From positions 124,001-188,000 of the forward strand of contig NZ_JAALJI010000010.1 in NCBI RefSeq assembly GCF_011064595.1: 64,000 bases of DNA, written 5' to 3'. The notes under the pieces are model-generated. The model made no database searches, had not been told where the DNA came from, and was given only the letters and a program-made list of their open reading frames with translations. The stretch comes from Paludisphaera soli. GTDB taxonomy: Bacteria > Planctomycetota > Planctomycetia > Isosphaerales > Isosphaeraceae. Below are positions 8,324-16,710 of this stretch, one piece after another (position 1 is the stretch's first letter; every line of letters starts with the position of its first letter). Made by a program: the position numbers and the translations under genes.

Positions 8324-9679
8324 ATGAATCCCGACTCCCTGCTCGAAACCGCCCTGAAGGCCGCACGCGATACCCGCAAACTGGCGATCGGCCAGGGGAC
8401 CCGCCATGAGGCCCCCGCGCTCTTCGAAGCGATCTTCGGCCGCCGGCCGGCTCAGATCGTGGCCGACCCGAACACCTGGGAGGCCGCCGGCCGCGACGTG
8501 GTCGCCGCCTTTCGGGGCGCCGGGCACCCCTGCCCAGGGCCTTTTGTCTTCGGTGCGGACGTGTATGCCGGCATCGAGGACGCCGACCGTCTCGAGGCCG
8601 CGCTCGCGGGCGTGGACGCGATCCCGGTGGCCGTCGGTTCGGGGACGATCAACGACCTGACCAAGCTGGCCGCGCACCGACTGGGTCGGCCGTACATGGC
8701 CGTCGCCACGGCGGCCTCGATGGACGGCTACACGGCCTTCGGCGCGTCGATCACGCGGGGGGACTCGAAGCAGACTTTCGACTGCCCCGCGCCGGCTGTC
8801 GTCGCGGCCGACCTCGACGTGATTGCGAAGGCCCCGGCCGGCATGAACGCATCGGGATACGCCGACCTCCTGGCGAAGAACGTCGCGGGGGCCGACTGGA
8901 TCCTCGCCGACGCCGCCCGGGTCGAGCCGATCGCCCCCGCCGTCTGGGAGATCGTCCACGAGAATCTGAAGTCGTGGGTCGCCGACCCCTCGGGCGTCGC
9001 GCGCAACGATCCGGAGGCCCTCCGCGGCCTGGTCGCTGGATTGATGATGAGCGGGTTCGCGATGCAGGCGCACCGCACCAGCCGGCCGGCCTCGGGCGCC
9101 GACCACCAGTTCAGCCACCTCTGGGACATGCAGCGCCACGCGTTCCAAGGGGCGGCCCCTTCGCACGGCTTCAAGGTCGGGATCGGCACGCTGGCTTCGC
9201 TGGCCCTGCATCAGGATCTGCTCGCGCGTGATCTTGAGCATGCCGACGTGGAGCGGGCCGTCGCCTCCTGGCCGACCTTCGAGCATGAGGCACGTCGGAT
9301 CGTCGAGCTGTTCGGCCCCGGCGAACTGGCCGCGAAGGCCGTCGAGGAGACGCGCGCCAAGCATCCCTCGCCCGACCAACTTCGTGAGCAGCTCCTCCGC
9401 CTCGGCCAAGCCTGGCCCGAGGTCCGAGACCGCCTTGCTCGCCATCTGATCCCATTCGACGAGGTTCGCGCCCGCCTCCGCCAGGTCGGCTGTCCCGACC
9501 GACCGCAAGAGATCGGCATCCCGGCCGATCGACTACGCGTCTCTTACGAGCAGGCGTCCTCTATCCGACGCCGTTTCACCGTGCTGGACGTCGCCCGTCG
9601 GTTCGGGGTGTTCGAGGATTCGATGCGGGCGATCTTCCGGCCAGGCGGCCCGTTCGAGGACGCGTCGCCCTTCATGTGA
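8324..9679 (+). CDS. araM: sn-glycerol-1-phosphate dehydrogenase (AraM/EgsA-like)
   Basis: The 451-residue protein belongs to the metal-dependent iron-alcohol-dehydrogenase/dehydroquinate-synthase-like superfamily. The cofactor-binding PVAVGSGTINDLTKLAA and TAASMDGYTAFGASI are close to AraM, the bacterial sn-glycerol-1-phosphate dehydrogenase. Metal ligands appear intact: Asp in GYADLLAK, His in SGADHQFSHLWD and His in SHGFKVGIGTL. The reaction would be dihydroxyacetone phosphate to glycerol-1-phosphate with NAD(P)H, made in the cytoplasm. Length fits AraM-type enzymes with their C-terminal helical extension. It is transcribed alone. Its end overlaps the convergent membrane-protein gene by 8 nt. 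A related second enzyme lies at 16707-17759. Confidence 0.8.
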   Translation: MNPDSLLETALKAARDTRKLAIGQGTRHEAPALFEAIFGRRPAQIVADPNTWEAAGRDVVAAFRGAGHPCPGPFVFGADVYAGIEDADRLEAALAGVDAIPVAVGSGTINDLTKLAAHRLGRPYMAVATAASMDGYTAFGASITRGDSKQTFDCPAPAVVAADLDVIAKAPAGMNASGYADLLAKNVAGADWILADAARVEPIAPAVWEIVHENLKSWVADPSGVARNDPEALRGLVAGLMMSGFAMQAHRTSRPASGADHQFSHLWDMQRHAFQGAAPSHGFKVGIGTLASLALHQDLLARDLEHADVERAVASWPTFEHEARRIVELFGPGELAAKAVEETRAKHPSPDQLREQLLRLGQAWPEVRDRLARHLIPFDEVRARLRQVGCPDRPQEIGIPADRLRVSYEQASSIRRRFTVLDVARRFGVFEDSMRAIFRPGGPFEDASPFM

Positions 9680-10352
9680 AGATGCAGTAGAAGAACCCCC
9701 CGCCCAGACGCCAAGCGCGACGCAGCTCTCCGCCGAACCAGAGCCGAACCTCCTCGAGATCCGGATCGTCCCAGCGCGAGGGTTTCCGCCCCACCGGCCC
9801 CATGCGGAGCACTTCCTCGGACGGGTCATAGGCGATCGCGGTCCAGTTGTCGAGGATCCCGCCGGGCAGGGGAAAGGCGATCCGTAGGGGGGGGCCGGGC
9901 TCGACCTCGTAACTCACGCCGTCAATCTTGGATCGGCCCGAAGTCGGGTCCGGCCTCTTCATAAGTTGGGCGACGATCCTCTCGTAGTTGCTGCGGTTCC
10001 GAGCGAAGTCCAGGCGGACCTGGGCCCAATTCCCGGACGCCGCGAGGTGGGGCCAGAGGATGGGCGAGACGATGAGGACGAGCACCACAAAGCCCCCGGC
10101 CGCAACCGCCGAGCGACGACCTTCCGGCGTCCAGTTGTGCCAGAGGCACCACCCCAGCAGGACGACGCCGGCCAGAGTCCACAACCCTCGCGCGACCCAA
10201 TCGAGCGGGAGGAACGGCTCGGAATACGCGAAAGCGAAGAACGCGGATGTCGCGCCGCCGATCGACCAGACGCCGGTCGCGGCCAGCAGCGTGCGTCCAG
10301 GTCGATGCTGTTCGGCTGCGGCTGGTCCGATATCCGATGTCTCCCGGTCCAT
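9672..10352 (-). CDS. Hypothetical membrane protein, last gene of metal efflux operon
   Basis: I do not recognise this 226-residue protein. Three hydrophobic segments lie in the first half (about residues 22-45, 55-72 and 85-105). They are followed by a soluble domain of about 120 residues with LDNWTAIAYDPSEEVLRMG, which resembles short uncharacterised planctomycete proteins. It starts 19 nt after the stop of the RND pump gene on the same strand and may be cotranscribed with it. Its stop codon lies inside the end of the convergent araM-like gene, an 8-nt overlap. No catalytic motif is seen. Confidence 0.6.
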   Translation of the reverse strand: MDRETSDIGPAAAEQHRPGRTLLAATGVWSIGGATSAFFAFAYSEPFLPLDWVARGLWTLAGVVLLGWCLWHNWTPEGRRSAVAAGGFVVLVLIVSPILWPHLAASGNWAQVRLDFARNRSNYERIVAQLMKRPDPTSGRSKIDGVSYEVEPGPPLRIAFPLPGGILDNWTAIAYDPSEEVLRMGPVGRKPSRWDDPDLEEVRLWFGGELRRAWRLGGGFFYCIFT

Positions 10353-10371
10353 AGGCTCGGCTCCAGTTGGG

Positions 10372-13300
10372 TTACGCCCCGAAGTGGCTGTGCTCCTTCG
10401 GCGCGAACCAGGGGTAGATCGAGGGGAGCACGAGGGAAGTCAGCAGGGTGGCGGTGAAGAGGCCGCCGATGACGACGGTGGCGAGCGGGCGCTGGATCTC
10501 GGCGCCGGGGGTCGTGGCGAGGGCCATGGGGATGAAGCCGAGGCCGGCGACCAGCGCGGTCATGAGGATCGGCCGGAGGCGGACGATCGACGCCTCCCGC
10601 GCGGCCTCGTGGGCTTCGTGGCCCTCGGCTCGCAGGTGCTCCACGGCGCTGACCCAGACCAGGCCGTTGAGCACGGCCACGCCGAAGAGGGCGATGAAGC
10701 CGACGGCCGCCGAGATCGAGAACGGCAGGCCCCGGGCCGCCAGGGCGAAGACGCCGCCGGTCGCCGCCGTGGGCACGGCGGTGAAGATCAGGAGCGACAG
10801 CCGCACCGACTTGAACGAGCTGTAGAGCAGAAGAAACAGCAGCACCAACGCGACCGACGCGACGATCAGGAGCCGCTTCTCGGCCGATTCCAAATGCTCG
10901 AACTGGCCGCCCCATCGCAGGATGTATCCGGCGGGCAGCTCCACCTGTTCCGCGATCGCCCGCTGGGCGTCGTGCACGAAGCCGGCCAGGTCCCGCCCCC
11001 GGACGTTCACGCCGACGTACACCCGTCGCTCGATGTTCTCGCGCTCGACCTCGCTGGGGCCTTCTTCCATCGCGATGTCGGCCAGGTCCTTGAGCGGGAT
11101 CGGCCGGCCCATCGCGTCGATCACCCGGATCGAGCCGATCTTCTCGGCGTCGTCCCGCCACGAGAGCGGCAGGCGGATCTGCAACGGGCGGCGGATCTGG
11201 CCTTCGAACACCGTCCCGACCGTCGTTCCGCCGAGCGCCGCGACCACGTCGAGCACGTCCGACGCCTTGACCCCGTAGCGGGCGAGCTGGTCGCGGCGGA
11301 CCTCGATCTTCAGGAGCGGGAGCCGCCCCGCCGAGGGGACCTTCACGTCGTGCGCGCCGGGGATCTTCGCCAGCACCCTTTCGACCTCGGCCGCCTTGCG
11401 GCGCAGGACGTCGAGGTCGGGGCCGTAGATCAACGCGGCCACGTCGCTCTTGACGCCCGCCACCAGCTCGTTGACCCGCATCTCGATGGGCTGGCTGAAC
11501 CCGAACTTCACGCCCGGGACGTTTTGCGAGAGGGCCTCGTCCATGTCCTCGATGAGCTGGTCGCGAGTCATCCCCTCGCGCCACTCCTCGCGGGGCTTGA
11601 GCATCGTCCAGACGTCGGTCTGGTGGACCCCCATAACGTCGTTGGCGATCTCGGGCCGCCCGGTCTTGCAGAAGACGGTCCGCACCTCGGGGAAGCCCAG
11701 GAGGATCTCCTCGATCTGGGTGGAGACGGTCACGGCCCGCTCAAGGGGGGCGGAGGGGATCTGGACGGCCTCGATCAGGAGGTCCCCCTCGTTGAGCTTG
11801 GGCATGAACTCGGCGCCGAGGTTGTAGGCCACCGGGAGGCTGGTCGCGACGAGCGTCAGGGCCGTCCCCATCGCGAGCAGGGGCCGGGCGAGGAAGGCGT
11901 CGAGGATCGGCGTGTAGAGCTTCTTGAGCCCGCGGATCAGCCAGATCTCCTTCTCCTGCGGCCTGGAACTGAGGCCCATGGAGGCCATGACCGGCATGAA
12001 GGTCAGCGACAGGACCAGGGACCCAGCGAGCGCGAAGATTACCGTCAGGGCCATCGGCCGGAAGAGCTTCCCCTCCTGGCCCTGGAGGGCGAGGATCGGT
12101 AGATACACGATGGTGATGATCAGCTCGCCGTACATCGTCGGCTTGCGGACCTCCACGGCGGCGTCGAGGACGATCTCCTCCTTGGGGCGCGTCCCCCCCT
12201 CGTGGGCGAGCCTCCGCACGCAGTTCTCGATCATGATGACGGAGCTGTCGACGATGAGGCCGAAGTCGATCGCCCCCAGGCTCATCAGGCTGGCCGAGAC
12301 GCCGGTGAGGTACATCACGTCGGCGGCGAAGAGCATCGACAGGGGTATGGCCATCGCCACGATCAATCCGCCCCGCAGGTTCCCCAGCATGGCCAGCAGC
12401 ACGAGGATGACCAGCACGCCCCCTTCGGTCAGGTTGTGCAGCACCGTGTCGAGCGTGTCGCGGATCAGGTGGGTGCGATCGTACAGGGCTTCGATCGTGA
12501 CCCCCTTGGGGAGCGTCTTCTGCAGTTCGGCGATCTCGGCCTTCACGTCCTCCACCACGCGTCGGCCGTTCTGGCCGATGAGCATCATCACCAGGCCGAC
12601 GACGACCTCACCCTGGCCGTCGCGGGTCGCCAGGCCGGATCGGATCATCGCCGCGGGGTGGACCGACGCGACGCTGCCGATGGTCACCGGGACGCCGTCG
12701 CGCTCGTCGACCACGATGGCCGCGATGTCCTCGGCCGACCGCGCCTGGCTGACACCCCGGATATAGCGGGCCTCCCCCTCGTGGACGAGGTAGCCGCCGC
12801 CGACGTTGGCGTTATTGTCGCGGAGCGCCTGGAAGAGGTCGGTGATCGAGAGACGGTACGCGCCCAGCCGGTCGGGGTCGACCTCCACCTGATACGTCTT
12901 CAGCTCGCCGCCATGGGCGTTGATCTCGGTGACGCCGGGGACCTTGCGGAGCTGATAGGCGACGAACCAGTCGAGGATCGAGCGCAGCTCCATCGCCGTG
13001 ACCGACGAGCCGGCCTCGGCCTTCACCTGGAACTGGAAGACCTCGCCCAGCGCCGTGGCGATCGGGCCCAGGCCGGGCTTGCCGTAGTTCTGCGGGATCG
13101 CCTCGGCCGCGCGGGGGAGCCGTTCGCTGACGAGCTGGCGGGCGCGGAGGATGTCGGTCCCCTCGTGGAACACGATCGTCACCACCGAGATGCCGAACTT
13201 GGAGACCGAGCGGATCTGCTCCACGTCGGGCAGGCCGCTCATGGCCGACTCGACGGGGAACGACAGCAGCGACTCCACCTCCAGCGGCGAGAGCGCCGGG

Positions 13301-13458
13301 GCCTCGGTGATGACCTGGACCTGGACGTTGGTCAGGTCGGGAACCGCGTCGATCGGCAGGTGGAGCGCCGCGAAGACGCCCATCGCCGCGACCAGGGCCG
13401 TGCCGGTGAGCACGAAGAATCGGTTGTTGAGCGACCACTCGATGATGGCGTTGAGCAT
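10372..13458 (-). CDS. czcA: CzcA/CusA-family heavy-metal RND efflux pump
   Basis: The 1028-residue protein has the normal length and layout of an inner-membrane RND transporter: N-terminal membrane helix, two large periplasmic loops and two six-helix blocks. The proton-relay motif of the heavy-metal branch is present in TM4 (GAIDFGLIVDSSVIMIENCVR). The periplasmic segment SQPIEMRVNELVAGVKSDVA is typical of CzcA-type pumps. I do not see the methionine clusters that would argue for CusA-like copper or silver transport, so zinc, cobalt, cadmium or nickel is likelier, by inference. It follows the adaptor gene by 75 nt. No TolC-type outer-membrane gene is in the operon. Confidence 0.9.
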   Translation of the reverse strand: MLNAIIEWSLNNRFFVLTGTALVAAMGVFAALHLPIDAVPDLTNVQVQVITEAPALSPLEVESLLSFPVESAMSGLPDVEQIRSVSKFGISVVTIVFHEGTDILRARQLVSERLPRAAEAIPQNYGKPGLGPIATALGEVFQFQVKAEAGSSVTAMELRSILDWFVAYQLRKVPGVTEINAHGGELKTYQVEVDPDRLGAYRLSITDLFQALRDNNANVGGGYLVHEGEARYIRGVSQARSAEDIAAIVVDERDGVPVTIGSVASVHPAAMIRSGLATRDGQGEVVVGLVMMLIGQNGRRVVEDVKAEIAELQKTLPKGVTIEALYDRTHLIRDTLDTVLHNLTEGGVLVILVLLAMLGNLRGGLIVAMAIPLSMLFAADVMYLTGVSASLMSLGAIDFGLIVDSSVIMIENCVRRLAHEGGTRPKEEIVLDAAVEVRKPTMYGELIITIVYLPILALQGQEGKLFRPMALTVIFALAGSLVLSLTFMPVMASMGLSSRPQEKEIWLIRGLKKLYTPILDAFLARPLLAMGTALTLVATSLPVAYNLGAEFMPKLNEGDLLIEAVQIPSAPLERAVTVSTQIEEILLGFPEVRTVFCKTGRPEIANDVMGVHQTDVWTMLKPREEWREGMTRDQLIEDMDEALSQNVPGVKFGFSQPIEMRVNELVAGVKSDVAALIYGPDLDVLRRKAAEVERVLAKIPGAHDVKVPSAGRLPLLKIEVRRDQLARYGVKASDVLDVVAALGGTTVGTVFEGQIRRPLQIRLPLSWRDDAEKIGSIRVIDAMGRPIPLKDLADIAMEEGPSEVERENIERRVYVGVNVRGRDLAGFVHDAQRAIAEQVELPAGYILRWGGQFEHLESAEKRLLIVASVALVLLFLLLYSSFKSVRLSLLIFTAVPTAATGGVFALAARGLPFSISAAVGFIALFGVAVLNGLVWVSAVEHLRAEGHEAHEAAREASIVRLRPILMTALVAGLGFIPMALATTPGAEIQRPLATVVIGGLFTATLLTSLVLPSIYPWFAPKEHSHFGA

Positions 13459-13533
13459 GATCTTCCCAGGAGACGGCGGGGGGCGGGCGCGGAGGGGCCA
13501 ACGGGCGGGTCGGGCCGAGGTCGGCGAGGGGGG

Positions 13534-15093
13534 TCAGTCCTCGTCGGCCTCGTTCTGGAGGATCAGCTCGCTCTTGAGGACGAAGGCGCCCTTGGCGACG
13601 ACGACGTCGCCTTCGGCCAGCCCCGACTTCACCGCGACCCGGTCGCCGACCTGGCGGCCGACCTCGACGTGTCGCAGCGTGAAGCTCGGGGCGTCGGCCG
13701 GTCCGTCTTGGGGACGGAAGACGGCGGTCCGGCCCTCGATCTCGACGAGCGAAGCGGCGGGGACGGTCAACGCCGGCTCGCTCGTCGGCCCGTCGAAGAG
13801 GATCCGCGTGAACATCCCCGGCCTCAGGAATCCGCCGGCGTTGCCCGTCTTCGCCAGCAGCGGCACCGTGCGGGTCGTCGGGTCGAGCAGCGCGCCCACG
13901 GAGAGTACGCGGGCCTCGAAGTCGCGATCGGGGAAGGCGGCGGTCGTGAGACGGACCAGCCCCCCCTCGATGGAGGGGATCTTGGCGAGGTCGGATTCGG
14001 GGATGTTGGCGGTGACCCAGACGTCGGACATGTCGGCCACGACGAAGAGCATGTCGATGGGGTCGGCGCGCTGGCTGGGGACGGCCGTCTTGGTGATGAT
14101 CGTGCCGTCGAACGGGGCCTCGATGCGGTAGGCGGTGACGTCCTCGTCCTTGGCGGCGACCTGCGCCTGTTCGGCGTGGTCCAGCAGGCTCTGGATGTCC
14201 TCGTCGACTCCCAGGATCCGCAGCCGCTGGCCGGCGTCGACGACGGCCGACTCGGCGAGCTGCCGCGCCTGGTCGGCCAGGCGTCGCTGCTGCTCGGCGT
14301 CGAACCGGGCCTGCTCGATCATGGAGAAGAGCTTGGCCTGGAGCCCCTGCCGGGTGTGCTTGGCGACGATCGCCGGGTGTTCGCCGATCACGTCCTGGCC
14401 GCGGAGCTTGAGCGTCTTCTCCTCCTCATGGCTGGCGATGTCGAACTCGGAGTAGGTCTGCAGCAAAATGGCGCGGAACGAGCCGAGGGGTTGGTCCGCG
14501 AATTCCTTCTCCAACACCTCCGGGTCCACTCCCTTGATGATCTCGGGAATCAGCCGGGCGACCGTGGCGGCGATCTTGTCCTTCCACTCGAACTCGATGC
14601 GCGCGGTCAGCAGCTCTCGCTGGCGGGCGCGGAGGTTGAGCCGCGCGGTGCCGACGTCGGGGCTGTCGAGCGTGACGAGGGGGTCCCCCTTCCTCACCTT
14701 CTGGCCGAGCACGGCGTGGACCTCGCGGACGATCCCCGCGGCGCGCGAGCGGACCTCGACGCGGCGGTCGGCGTCGACCTCGATCCGGCCGGCGACGCCG
14801 AGTTCACTGGGCAGTTCCTCGGCGCGGACCTTGTCCGTGGTCAGCCCGGCCGCCTTCAGCTTGGACTCGGAGACGCTGACCGTCGCCGGTCCGCCGTGCG
14901 AGGGGGGCGGGACGTCGACGGCCGTCGCGACGGCCGGGCTCGCGGCCGCGCCGATCCGGGTGAGGTGGCCGGGGAAGTCCAGCGTCAGGTGCAACGCCAG
15001 GACGACCAGCAAGACTCCGGCCGTGATCCACGGCGCCACGGCCCTCCAGGAACGGAGGGCCGACGTCGGGTGCTGAGAAAGGGCGAAAGACAT
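13534..15093 (-). CDS. czcB: RND efflux periplasmic adaptor (HlyD/CzcB family)
   Basis: This 519-residue membrane-fusion protein has one N-terminal hydrophobic anchor (about residues 20-45). A biotinyl-lipoyl half motif follows (RSRAAGIVREVHAVLGQKVRKG), then a long helical hairpin region (about residues 150-320), the returning lipoyl half (YRIEAPFDGTIITKT) and beta-barrel and membrane-proximal domains. It would link the CzcA-like pump to an outer-membrane channel. The helical hairpin is longer than in many CzcB proteins, which accounts for the size. It lies between the His-rich protein and the pump gene on the same strand. Confidence 0.88.
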   Translation of the reverse strand: MSFALSQHPTSALRSWRAVAPWITAGVLLVVLALHLTLDFPGHLTRIGAAASPAVATAVDVPPPSHGGPATVSVSESKLKAAGLTTDKVRAEELPSELGVAGRIEVDADRRVEVRSRAAGIVREVHAVLGQKVRKGDPLVTLDSPDVGTARLNLRARQRELLTARIEFEWKDKIAATVARLIPEIIKGVDPEVLEKEFADQPLGSFRAILLQTYSEFDIASHEEEKTLKLRGQDVIGEHPAIVAKHTRQGLQAKLFSMIEQARFDAEQQRRLADQARQLAESAVVDAGQRLRILGVDEDIQSLLDHAEQAQVAAKDEDVTAYRIEAPFDGTIITKTAVPSQRADPIDMLFVVADMSDVWVTANIPESDLAKIPSIEGGLVRLTTAAFPDRDFEARVLSVGALLDPTTRTVPLLAKTGNAGGFLRPGMFTRILFDGPTSEPALTVPAASLVEIEGRTAVFRPQDGPADAPSFTLRHVEVGRQVGDRVAVKSGLAEGDVVVAKGAFVLKSELILQNEADED

Positions 15094-15343
15094 CGAGAAC
15101 GACTCCGCTGACGAACCGCCGAAAGGGCCTCATCCACATCCCGTCGTTGACGGGCGCGCGAGCACGAGGCGGCTCGACGCGCCGGATGGCGTGCGGTCGG
15201 GCGGCCGGGCTCGCGGATGGGACGTCGATCCCGAAGCGTGCCAGGCGCGAGCCCGTCGTGCCGCGAGTCGGCCGGACGGCGAAGCTCAGCCATCGAAGAC
15301 TTCGGAAAGATACGCGCGAACGCACCCGGCGCGCCCGAGAGGC

Positions 15344-15871
15344 TCAGCAGTTCCAGCGCGCGAGGCGCGAAAGCCCCACGGAAGGGGCGAGGCAACGGGA
15401 CTCCGTCCCCCGCAGTATGGACGGCGAAATCGCCGGAGGAGGATGGTCGAACCAGGCCGCATGGCCGGTGACGAGGTCGATCGCGAGACTGGAGAGCAGT
15501 CGCCCGACGTCGCGGCCGCGGTCCTCGCGTGCGATCAGGGTCGCGGCGGCGGGCTCGGGCTGGGGGGCGTCCCCCTCGTGGGCGTGCAGGCTGGGCGTGG
15601 TTCGGGCGTCGCCGTCGAGCAGCGAGGGGTCGAGGGATTTGGGCAGGAGCCAGTGCCAGTGCAGCACGGCCACCCCTTGACCGTCGCAGTCGCCCGCCTG
15701 GGGGTGCCAACGCAGCAGATGATCGTGCTGCGGGCAGATCTCGCCGGCCCCGTGATGGTGCCGAATGATGTGGAAGTCGGCCTGGGGGAGCGGAATCTGG
15801 AGCAGTCCGGGGATCAAGAACATGATCCCAAGGACCCGGGCGACCAGGATTGTCGACCGATTCCGGCTCAT
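15344..15871 (-). CDS. His-rich, membrane-anchored protein heading the metal efflux operon
   Basis: This 175-residue protein is not in a family I can name. It has one N-terminal hydrophobic segment (about residues 8-26) acting as signal or anchor. A short region rich in His and Cys follows (HIIRHHHGAG, CPQHDH, HWHW), which suggests metal binding on the outer face of the inner membrane. The C-terminal part is low in recognisable features. It is the first gene downstream of a well-formed promoter and precedes the adaptor gene by 250 nt on the same strand. A metal-binding accessory role is inferred from composition and position. Confidence 0.62.
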   Translation of the reverse strand: MSRNRSTILVARVLGIMFLIPGLLQIPLPQADFHIIRHHHGAGEICPQHDHLLRWHPQAGDCDGQGVAVLHWHWLLPKSLDPSLLDGDARTTPSLHAHEGDAPQPEPAAATLIAREDRGRDVGRLLSSLAIDLVTGHAAWFDHPPPAISPSILRGTESRCLAPSVGLSRLARWNC

Positions 15872-15890
15872 GAGGTTGGGACTTCCCGTT

Positions 15891-15945
15891 CGGAAGGGTC
15901 CGACTCGTCGGCGGGTACGCTGCCTAGGTATTATGAACCCTTCCG
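15891..15945. promoter_or_regulatory. Inverted repeat around the -10 region of the metal efflux promoter
   Basis: CGGAAGGGT at 15891-15899 and ACCCTTCCG at 15937-15945 form a perfect 9-bp dyad flanking the predicted -10 element. A second small dyad, CCGACTCGTCGG, lies at 15900-15911. The placement fits an operator for a metal-responsive repressor or activator, but no regulator gene is in the neighbourhood. Confidence 0.35.
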
Positions 15946-15958
15946 CTTACCCGGTCAA
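15930..15958 (-). promoter_or_regulatory. Sigma-70-like promoter of the metal efflux operon
   Basis: On the minus strand TTGACC is followed after exactly 17 nt by CATAAT, each five of six matches to consensus. The start point would be near 15923, about 50 nt before the ATG of the His-rich gene. Confidence 0.6.
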
Positions 15959-16011
15959 GTCGACGAGCCGAGGCTCGACGGCGCGTCGTTTCTCGCCGAG
16001 TCCGAACGCCC

Positions 16012-16710
16012 ATGGACCAAGACCCCCGCCCCGCCCCGCCCCGCCGCTCGCTCCTCGTCACCGACTTCGACGGCACCCTGACCCGCCACGACTTCTACCA
16101 GTTGGCCATCCAGGAATTGCTCCCGACGGATTTGCCGGACTACTGGGGAGACTATCGAGCCGGACGGCTAACCCACTTCGAGGCGCTCCGGGACTACTTC
16201 TCCCACATCCGCGCGGACGAGGCGACGGTCCTGGACGTGGTCCACCGGATGCAGTTGGAGCCCCGGCTGGCCGAATGCCTGAAGGAGCTGGACGGGGCGG
16301 GCTGGGACGTGGTCGTCACCTCGGCCGGCTGCTCCTGGTACATCGAGATCCTGCTGGCCGAGGCCGGCGTGGACCTCCCGGTCTACTCCAACCCCGGCCG
16401 GTACGAGGAAGGCCGGGGGCTGATTATGGAGCCCCCCCCGCCCGGGCCGTTCTTCAGCCGCGAATTGGGGGTCGACAAGGCGGGCGTCGTCCGCAAGGGG
16501 CTGGAGGAAGGCCGGCGGGTCGCGTTCGCCGGCGACGGCTTCCCGGACCAGGAGGCCGCGAGGCTCGTCCCCGAATCCCTCCGTTTCGCGCGGGGCGACC
16601 TGGCCCGCGCATTGACGGAAGGAGGGCTGGGTTTCATCCCCTTCGATCGCTGGTCGGAAGTCGCCCGGGCGCTCGCCGCGCCGGGACGCGGGACGGAGGC
16701 GGTCCTTTGA
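16012..16710 (+). CDS. HAD-superfamily phosphatase (MtnX/SerB-like subfamily IB)
   Basis: The 232-residue protein has the HAD nucleophile motif DFDGTLT near residue 18, a motif II Ser in VVTSAGCSWY, a Lys in VDKAGVVRKG, and the acidic motif IV FAGDGFPDQEAA. A small helical cap lies between motifs I and II, as in MtnX and phosphoserine phosphatase-like enzymes. All catalytic residues are present. The natural substrate is not readable from sequence. Its stop overlaps the TTG start of the next gene (TTGA), so it is translationally coupled to a glycerol-1-phosphate dehydrogenase homologue. The substrate may therefore be a polyol or sugar phosphate related to that pathway. Confidence 0.78.
   Translation: MDQDPRPAPPRRSLLVTDFDGTLTRHDFYQLAIQELLPTDLPDYWGDYRAGRLTHFEALRDYFSHIRADEATVLDVVHRMQLEPRLAECLKELDGAGWDVVVTSAGCSWYIEILLAEAGVDLPVYSNPGRYEEGRGLIMEPPPPGPFFSRELGVDKAGVVRKGLEEGRRVAFAGDGFPDQEAARLVPESLRFARGDLARALTEGGLGFIPFDRWSEVARALAAPGRGTEAVL

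Noticed and set aside
9988-15111. Two long plus-strand frames (704 and 969 aa) opposite the metal efflux operon
   Set aside because: They overlay well-supported czcA and czcB genes in antisense and have only compositionally biased sequence.
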